Assembly (NCBI GenBank): GCA_018662005.1
Contig: JABJHA010000005.1
Span: forward strand, 1 to 64,000
Source of the DNA: Rhodospirillaceae bacterium
GTDB lineage: Bacteria > Pseudomonadota > Alphaproteobacteria > Rhodospirillales > JABHCV01
Length of the DNA: 64,000 nt
Direction: 5' to 3'
Positions 58,458 through 64,000 of the stretch are shown piece after piece. Each line of letters begins with the position of its first letter. The stretch's first letter is position 1. The notes beneath the pieces were generated by a model, which was not told where the DNA came from, ran no database searches, and saw only the letters and a list, made by a program, of their open reading frames with translations. The position numbers and the translations under genes were made by a program.

Positions 58458-59630
58458 ATGGAAACCAATATTTATGCCTGTCATCCAAAACAGAGCCGCG
58501 GACGCCTGTTTGACGAGCCTGACAGCGCAACTCGAACCTGTTTTCAACGAGACCGAGACCGGATTATTCACTCGGCCGCTTTTCGTGCCCTGGAATACAA
58601 AACCCAGGTTTTCGTCAATCATGAAGGTGACTTTTTCCGCACCCGCCTGACCCATTCATTGGAAGTTTCACAAATTACCCGTTCCGTCTGTCGCGCCCTT
58701 GGTTTGAATGAAGATCTTGGCGAGGCACTGGCTCTGGCCCATGACCTGGGCCATCCGCCATTTGGTCATGCGGGCGAGGATGCCTTGAAGGAATTGATGG
58801 AACCCTACGGCGGATTCGATCACAACGCCCAGTCGCTACGGGTGATCACCATGCTCGAACAGCGCTATGCCGATTTCAATGGCTTGAACCTGACCTGGGA
58901 AACCCTTGAAGGGGTGGTCAAGCATAACGGTCCCCTGATTAATGATGCCCGCGGCCAAGACGATCTTCCCAACGCCGTCGCAAAATACAATGCCAGCCAT
59001 GATCTGGAACTGGCGACCTTTGCCAGTGCCGAAGCCCAGGTCGCGGCGATATCAGACGATGTCGCCTACAATAATCATGATCTGGATGATGGTCTGCGCG
59101 CCGGTTTGTTCACCATTGAAGACCTCGCCGACGTGCCCCTTGCCGGGCCACTGTTTGCGGAAGTTCAAAAGACCTATCCAGAGCTTGAACAATCGCGCCT
59201 TATTTTTGAGGTAATCAGGCGGATGATTGGTGACATGGTCAACGACCTGCTTGATGAAACCGGGCGGCGCCTGAAAGATCTTGGCCCCAAATCCGCCGAT
59301 GACATTCGCGCCCATACGCAGCCGGTAGCCGGTTTTTCCGACACCATGCGGGCCAATGATGCCAGCCTTAAAAAATTCCTGTTTGAAAACATGTACAGGC
59401 ATTACAAACTCAACCGCATGACCAGCAAGGCAAAACGGGTGGTCACGGAACTTTTCACGTTACTGATCAAAGAGCCAGAATGTCTTCCAGCCGAGTGGTG
59501 TTTATTGGGCGGTACCGAAAATTCACAACAAACCGCGCGCACGGTCGCCGATTATATTGCTGGCATGACCGACCGTTTCGCGCTCGACGAATACCAAAAT
59601 CTTTTTGACGTTCAGGCTAAAAATTCATGA
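58458..59630 (+). CDS. dgt: Deoxyguanosinetriphosphate triphosphohydrolase-like protein
   Basis: The 390-residue HD-domain enzyme of the dGTPase family cleaves dNTPs to deoxynucleosides and triphosphate. Hallmarks are [25 protein letters not shown] (about 28-45 for the core), [14 protein letters not shown] and [16 protein letters not shown], with the metal-binding HD pair. ATG 58458 was chosen; a TTG at 58422 is in frame without a ribosome site. It overlaps argS by 4 bases (ATGA at 59627), heading the dgt-argS operon. Confidence 0.92.
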   Translation: METNIYACHPKQSRGRLFDEPDSATRTCFQRDRDRIIHSAAFRALEYKTQVFVNHEGDFFRTRLTHSLEVSQITRSVCRALGLNEDLGEALALAHDLGHPPFGHAGEDALKELMEPYGGFDHNAQSLRVITMLEQRYADFNGLNLTWETLEGVVKHNGPLINDARGQDDLPNAVAKYNASHDLELATFASAEAQVAAISDDVAYNNHDLDDGLRAGLFTIEDLADVPLAGPLFAEVQKTYPELEQSRLIFEVIRRMIGDMVNDLLDETGRRLKDLGPKSADDIRAHTQPVAGFSDTMRANDASLKKFLFENMYRHYKLNRMTSKAKRVVTELFTLLIKEPECLPAEWCLLGGTENSQQTARTVADYIAGMTDRFALDEYQNLFDVQAKNS

Positions 59631-61381
59631 ATTTGTTTGATCATTTTCGCCATCAGGTGCTCGGGCTTATCGATGCCCTTGTCAGTGACGGCATTCTTTC
59701 CGAAGGGCTTGAGACCTCAAGAATAGGTGTCGAACCTCCCAGAGAAGCCAGCCACGGCGATATCACCACCAACGCGGCCATGTTATTGGCCAAGCCTGCG
59801 GGCAAAAAACCGCGCGATATTGCCGAAGCCCTGGCTGAGCGCCTGAAGGATCTTGAATTCGTCACCGGGGTAGATATTGCCGGGCCTGGTTTTATCAACC
59901 TGACCCTCGAGCCCAGCTTCTGGCGTCAACGCCTTGTCGAAGTCTTGAATGAAGGCACCGCATACGGAACATCCACCATCGGCGCGGCTGAGCCCGTCAA
60001 TGTGGAGTACGTCTCGGCCAATCCGACCGGCCCCTTGCATGTGGGTCATGGCCGCGGCGCTGTTTTTGGTGACGCCCTGGCTTCGCTTCTGGAAAAGGCC
60101 GGTTTCGCCGTTACCCGCGAATATTACATCAATGATGCCGGGGCCCAGATCGATACCCTGGCGCGCTCCCTGCACCTGCGCTATCTGGAGGCCTTGGGGG
60201 CGGATATTGGAACCATCCCGGAAGGTTTGTATCCGGGCGACTACCTCATTCCGGCAGCGCAGAAACTGGTAGAGGCTGACGGCGATAAATGGAAAGACGC
60301 TTCCGAAGAAGAATGGCTTGAGCCGGTTTCCCAGTTCGCCATTTCCGAGATGATGGATCTCATTCGCGATGACCTTGCGACGCTGGGGATCAAACAGGAT
60401 GTGTTTTCATCCGAACGGCAAATGGTCGCTGCTGGCGGCGTCGAAAAAGCCCTTACCGCCCTGCAGGAAAGGGGATTAATCTACGAAGGTATTCTGGAGC
60501 CGCCAAAGGGCAGAAAGCCCGACGATTGGGAACCGCGCGAACAGACGTTGTTCAAATCTTCAGATTTTGGCGATGATACCGACCGCCCGGTCAAAAAGTC
60601 CGATGGCTCGTGGACCTACTTCGCCACCGATATTGCCTATCACGAGGATAAACACCGGCGTGGCTTCAACACCATGATCGATGTCTGGGGCGCTGATCAC
60701 GGCGGCTATGTCAAGCGCATGACTTCTGCCGTCAAGGCACTGACAGAAGAGCAGGGTGAACTGGACGTCAAGCTGTGTCAGATGGTCAATCTCCTTGACA
60801 ATGGTCAGCCGGTGAAGATGTCAAAGCGGGCGGGGACGTTCGTCACTATTCGCGACGTCGTCGAAAAAGTCGGCAAGGATGTCGTCCGGTTTATCATGTT
60901 GACCCGCAAGAACGACGCCCAACTGGATTTCGATTTAACCAAGGTTTGCGAGCAGTCGCGGGAAAACCCGGTGTTTTATGTGCAGTACGCCCATGCCCGT
61001 ATTCATTCGGTGTTGCGTCATTGTTCAGAACTTTTCAAGGCCGACGAGCTGACAGCTGACTCCCTGGCAAAGGCACCCCTTGAGCGCCTGAAAGACCCTT
61101 CCGAACTGGCGCTGATCAAATTGATGGCAAGCTGGCCGCGGGTTGTCGAAGGGGCGGCGCTGGCCCACGAACCGCACCGTATTGCTTTTTATCTTGGTGA
61201 TCTGGCGACGGAATTTCACTCCCTGTGGAACAAGGGATCGGACAACGCCTCCTTACGCTTTATTCTTCCCGAGGATCGCGAGTTGACGCTGGCGCGATTA
61301 GCGCTTGTCAAAGGGGTCGCGTTCGTGATCGCATCGGGGTTACAGGTAATCGGAGTCGTTCCCGTGGAGGAGATGCGTTAA
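59627..61381 (+). CDS. argS: Arginyl-tRNA synthetase
   Basis: The 584-residue class I synthetase has the N-terminal additional domain (Add-1), the HIGH-like motif in [18 protein letters not shown] (about 127-140), the KMSK motif [10 protein letters not shown] (near 400) and the DALR anticodon-binding domain at about 440-584 ([18 protein letters not shown]). All key parts are present. It overlaps dgt at its start and the SPOR gene at its stop (TAATG). Confidence 0.96.
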   Translation: MNLFDHFRHQVLGLIDALVSDGILSEGLETSRIGVEPPREASHGDITTNAAMLLAKPAGKKPRDIAEALAERLKDLEFVTGVDIAGPGFINLTLEPSFWRQRLVEVLNEGTAYGTSTIGAAEPVNVEYVSANPTGPLHVGHGRGAVFGDALASLLEKAGFAVTREYYINDAGAQIDTLARSLHLRYLEALGADIGTIPEGLYPGDYLIPAAQKLVEADGDKWKDASEEEWLEPVSQFAISEMMDLIRDDLATLGIKQDVFSSERQMVAAGGVEKALTALQERGLIYEGILEPPKGRKPDDWEPREQTLFKSSDFGDDTDRPVKKSDGSWTYFATDIAYHEDKHRRGFNTMIDVWGADHGGYVKRMTSAVKALTEEQGELDVKLCQMVNLLDNGQPVKMSKRAGTFVTIRDVVEKVGKDVVRFIMLTRKNDAQLDFDLTKVCEQSRENPVFYVQYAHARIHSVLRHCSELFKADELTADSLAKAPLERLKDPSELALIKLMASWPRVVEGAALAHEPHRIAFYLGDLATEFHSLWNKGSDNASLRFILPEDRELTLARLALVKGVAFVIASGLQVIGVVPVEEMR

Positions 61382-62253
61382 TGGTCCCTTCGGACGAACC
61401 AGAAGACGAAATTGTTCCCGATCCCTCTGATGCCCTTGAGTTCCAACGGGTCAAGCGGGCAAAGCCCAAACGTCGCGGCTTCTGGCTGCTGATGCTGATG
61501 GTCCTGATCGGTTCCGGCGCTGGTGCCGGTTGGCATTATTACGGCGACCGGTTGATGGGAAAGGACAAGGATAATCTCCCTGTCATTCACGCCGCCGAGG
61601 GGCCCGTGAAAGTACGCCCCAAAACACCCGGTGGCATGAGCATCCCCGACCGCGACAAGCTGGTCTATGACCGCATGAATGGCAGCGTTCCCGAACCCAG
61701 GATCGAACGCCTTTTGCCAATGCCTGAAATGCCAAAAACACCACAGGCTCCGGTAGCTGAAGCAAAAGCAGAAACCCCGGTTGCGAAAGCCGAAACGGAA
61801 GTCCAAAAGCCAAAATTACTGGCTAAGCCGCAAAAGCTGGAACCCGGCAAAGTCGAACTCAAGAAAGAACCTGAAAAAACGCCTGAGCCTGCCGTCACTG
61901 TCAATCAGGACATGATGCCCGAACCCGTTGCCCCGGTTGAGAAGAAGATAGAAACAGCAACACCGCCGCCACCCGCCGCGACGGCGCTTTCCAAACTTGC
62001 CTATCAAATTCAGATTGCCGCTGTTCGCTCGCGGGAACGGGCGGAAAGTGAATGGGAGCGTTTGATAAAGAAACACGGCGACCTGCTTGGCGGCTATTCC
62101 CTGAACATCGTCCGTGCCGATTTGGGCGCTGACAAGGGTATCTTTTTCCGTTTGCGCGCAGGGCCGATTGCTGGCGAGGATGTGGCCCAGGCCCTGTGTC
62201 AAAATTTGGCCAAACGCAAGGTTGGCTGCCTGATCGTCCGGCCTGGCGGTTAA
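61381..62253 (+). CDS. SPOR-domain inner membrane protein
   Basis: The 290-residue protein has an acidic, basic N-terminus, one membrane helix (about 33-53, GFWLLMLMVLIGSGAGAG) and a long periplasmic Lys/Pro/Glu-rich linker (about 90-205). The SPOR domain (about 208-290: YQIQIAAVRSRERAESEW, FFRLRAGPIAGEDV) binds denuded glycan at division sites. It overlaps the argS stop by one base. The order argS-SPOR-nagZ is widespread in Alphaproteobacteria. Confidence 0.92.
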   Translation: MVPSDEPEDEIVPDPSDALEFQRVKRAKPKRRGFWLLMLMVLIGSGAGAGWHYYGDRLMGKDKDNLPVIHAAEGPVKVRPKTPGGMSIPDRDKLVYDRMNGSVPEPRIERLLPMPEMPKTPQAPVAEAKAETPVAKAETEVQKPKLLAKPQKLEPGKVELKKEPEKTPEPAVTVNQDMMPEPVAPVEKKIETATPPPPAATALSKLAYQIQIAAVRSRERAESEWERLIKKHGDLLGGYSLNIVRADLGADKGIFFRLRAGPIAGEDVAQALCQNLAKRKVGCLIVRPGG

Positions 62254-62254
62254 T

Positions 62255-63280
62255 GTGACACCTCTGGCTTCTATTTTAGGCTGTTCCGGCCTTGTCCTTA
62301 GTGATCAGGAACGAGCTTTTTTTACAGATGTCCAACCGCTCGGTTTTATCCTCTTTGCACGCAATTGCGACAATCCGGATCAAGTGCGGGCGCTGGTCGC
62401 ATCCTTGCGTCAGTGCATTGAGCGCACGGATGCACCGGTTCTGATTGATCAGGAAGGCGGTCGTGTTCAAAGACTGAAACCGCCCCACTGGCGCGATGCT
62501 CCAGCGGCCAACAATTTCGTCACGCTCTATCAAAAAGACCCTGGCCTTGCCATTGACGCGGCGCGTCTGAATGCGCGCCTGATCGCCTATGAATTGACCG
62601 CTCTTGGTATCAACGTTGATTGTGCGCCGCTCCTCGATGTCGTACAGCCGGGCGCTGACCCGGTCATTGGTGATCGCGCTTTCGGTGATGACCCTGAGAC
62701 CATAACGGCGCTGGCGCGTGCAGCTTGCGAGGGTTTCCTGATGGGCGGCGTAATGCCGGTGATCAAGCATATTCCCGGCCACGGGCGAGCCGATGCGGAC
62801 TCCCATAAAAAATTGCCGCGTGTTGATGCGGACCTTGAAACCTTGTCAAAAACCGACTTCGCGCCATTTCGCGCTTTAAAGGCCATGCCCTGGGCGATGA
62901 GCGCGCATGTTCTCTATACAGCGCTGGATATCAATCAACCTGCGACCTTGTCGCCGGACATTATCTCCATAATTCGTGAGGACATTGGTTTTGACGGTGT
63001 CCTTGTTTCCGACGACTTGTCCATGCAGGCATTGAGCGGAACCCTGGGGGAGCGCACCAGCCGGGCTATAGCGGCCGGTTGTGATGTTGCCTTGCATTGT
63101 AATGGTGATATGGCCGAGATGAAAATGGTCACAGAAAACTGTGGGAATTTAACCGCAGACGCCGTCAGCCGCATTGAACGAGGCACATCCATGGGTCGCG
63201 ATAACCGGGTTACCCTGGTCGAAGATTTTTCCGCCGCTGTCCAAACACTTACCTCTATGATGACCGGGGAGGGGAACTGA
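62255..63280 (+). CDS. nagZ: Beta-N-acetylhexosaminidase NagZ
   Basis: The 341-residue GH3 enzyme hydrolyses N-acetylglucosamine from muropeptides in cell-wall recycling. Conserved parts are QPLGFILFARN, LIDQEGGRVQRLKPPHW, NVDCAPLLDV, VIKHIPGHGRADADSHKKLP (the His-containing catalytic loop) and GVLVSDDLSMQAL with the nucleophile Asp. It starts at GTG 62255, one base after the SPOR stop. No signal peptide is present, consistent with cytosolic NagZ. Confidence 0.95.
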   Translation: MTPLASILGCSGLVLSDQERAFFTDVQPLGFILFARNCDNPDQVRALVASLRQCIERTDAPVLIDQEGGRVQRLKPPHWRDAPAANNFVTLYQKDPGLAIDAARLNARLIAYELTALGINVDCAPLLDVVQPGADPVIGDRAFGDDPETITALARAACEGFLMGGVMPVIKHIPGHGRADADSHKKLPRVDADLETLSKTDFAPFRALKAMPWAMSAHVLYTALDINQPATLSPDIISIIREDIGFDGVLVSDDLSMQALSGTLGERTSRAIAAGCDVALHCNGDMAEMKMVTENCGNLTADAVSRIERGTSMGRDNRVTLVEDFSAAVQTLTSMMTGEGN

Positions 63281-63281
63281 A

Positions 63282-63971
63282 GTGGATTTTGACGGCTTGA
63301 TGTTTACGGTCTCGGTCTGGGCCTTGCCACTATTGTTGGCGATTACCTTTCACGAGGCTGCGCACGGCTTTGTCGCCTGGCGACTGGGTGACAATACCGC
63401 TTACCTGAAGGGTCGCGTCAGTTTTAACCCTTTTCGTCATGTCGATCCGTTTGGAACGATCGTGATGCCGGCGCTATTGCTGTTTGCTTCGGGCGGAAAA
63501 ATGATGTTCGGTTTCGCCAAACCGGTGCCGGTGGCGTTCCACCGTCTACGCCATCCCCGCCGTGACATGGTGTTGGTTGCCCTGGCCGGACCCGGAACAA
63601 ATATCCTGCTGGCCATTATTTCTGCCCTGCTTATCCACACGTTGCCTTTATTTCCACCTGACGTTGCCGAGTGGGTTTTCTTAAACCTCAGGAACTCCAT
63701 CTTGCTTAATATGATTTTGGCTGTCTTCAATATGCTGCCCTTGCCGCCCCTTGATGGCGGGCGGGTTGCGGTTGGCCTTTTGCCGCGGGTTTTGGCTATG
63801 CAACTTGCGCGCTTGGAACGGCTAGGCTTTTTTATTATTCTGGGTGGAATCTTTGTTTTGCCATGGATCGGGGATAAACTTGGCCTTGATCTGAATATTT
63901 TCTACTGGCTGGTTTTTGAACCCGCTGCTCATCTGTCGCAGTGGATATTCCGGCTTACGGGCGTACTTTAA
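63282..63971 (+). CDS. Site-2 protease family (M50) membrane metalloprotease
   Basis: The 229-residue membrane protein has five or six hydrophobic segments and the zinc motif HEAAHGF (about 24-30). The second motif is LPLPPLDGGRVAVG (about 147-160), with an Asp ligand. It belongs to the short SpoIVFB/YwhC-like M50B group without a PDZ domain. The substrate is unknown. It starts at GTG 63282, one base after nagZ, and its TAA overlaps the next ATG by one base. Confidence 0.9.
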   Translation: MDFDGLMFTVSVWALPLLLAITFHEAAHGFVAWRLGDNTAYLKGRVSFNPFRHVDPFGTIVMPALLLFASGGKMMFGFAKPVPVAFHRLRHPRRDMVLVALAGPGTNILLAIISALLIHTLPLFPPDVAEWVFLNLRNSILLNMILAVFNMLPLPPLDGGRVAVGLLPRVLAMQLARLERLGFFIILGGIFVLPWIGDKLGLDLNIFYWLVFEPAAHLSQWIFRLTGVL

Positions 63972-64000
63972 TGGAAACCATCGAAGAGTTTGAAAACGAT
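63971..64000 (+). CDS. scpA: Start of a gene cut by the window end, probably scpA
   Basis: ATG 63971 opens METIEEFEND, then the window ends. The taATG overlap with the M50 gene and the alphaproteobacterial order nagZ, M50 protease, scpA, scpB make segregation and condensation protein A likely. Only ten codons are visible, so identity is inferred mainly from order. Confidence 0.5.
   Translation, partial: METIEEFEND

Overview
The window is about 64 kb of an alphaproteobacterial chromosome, most likely from a free-living, motile, probably marine relative of the Rhodospirillales. The signs are the squalene-route hopanoid genes hpnC-hpnD-hpnE, a PopZ-like gene next to valS, the alphaproteobacterial order argS - SPOR protein - nagZ - M50 protease - scpA, and an alphaproteobacterial-type RpoH. 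Most of the window is moderately GC-rich, densely packed core genome. Stop/start overlaps of 1-4 bp are common. The stretch at about 30.5-36.9 kb is visibly richer in A and T and looks acquired.

Layout. 0-8.3 kb: sterol-desaturase-like hydroxylase, cytochrome c, MlaC/HpnM-like protein, hpnC-hpnD-hpnE, ispH (convergent), rpoH and a metallo-beta-lactamase-fold hydrolase. 8.3-13.5 kb: motor genes motB/motA-like and a type I secretion pair (ABC transporter with a Pro/Ala/Lys-rich tail, and HlyD-family adaptor). 13.7-20.0 kb: a signalling block with two class III nucleotidyl cyclases, a single-domain response regulator, a GNAT acetyltransferase and a coiled-coil protein built of 36-residue repeats. 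20.2-23.2 kb: DUF2784 protein, then a four-gene coupled operon (two DUF1538 transporters, PII-like protein, CBS protein) and a transcript-like intergenic stretch ending in a terminator. 23.2-30.5 kb: accessory metabolism and regulation: DUF1289 protein, two unrecognised genes overlapping tail to tail, a D-cysteine desulfhydrase/L-cysteate lyase family enzyme, a dead EamA transporter fragment, a MaoC/hydrolase pair, and a divergent BTAD-TolB-TPR regulator.

30.5-37.0 kb is the island-like part. It holds several very small genes, a TerB-like protein, a 47-bp copy of the 3' half of tRNA-Asn about 4.2 kb from the intact tRNA-Asn, and a family of non-coding inverted-repeat elements between nearly every gene. 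It also carries a VOC protein, a SpoIIAA-like protein, a soluble PAS histidine kinase and a small membrane protein. A 46-bp block of that last gene is repeated at the far edge, at 30.45 kb. No integrase or transposase was seen.

37.0-64.0 kb returns to core: tRNA-Asn, tRNA-Cys, a Pcm-like methyltransferase, TolC, PopZ-like protein, valS, an amidohydrolase pseudogene with an esterase, a 2-oxoacid:ferredoxin oxidoreductase operon whose first gene appears to start at ATT, a SHMT-like PLP enzyme, GYD, DinB and HspQ proteins, two membrane proteins and ilvD. It ends with a hemerythrin-receiver fusion, a GFA protein, a truncated HNH-nuclease fragment, xth, erpA, dgt, argS, a SPOR protein, nagZ, an M50 protease and the start of scpA.

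The most promising leads are the repeat-bounded tRNA-Asn island, the 36-residue-repeat protein placed ahead of a GAF-GAF-PAS cyclase, the DUF1538/PII-like/CBS operon, and the ATT start. None is proven to be a new system from sequence alone.
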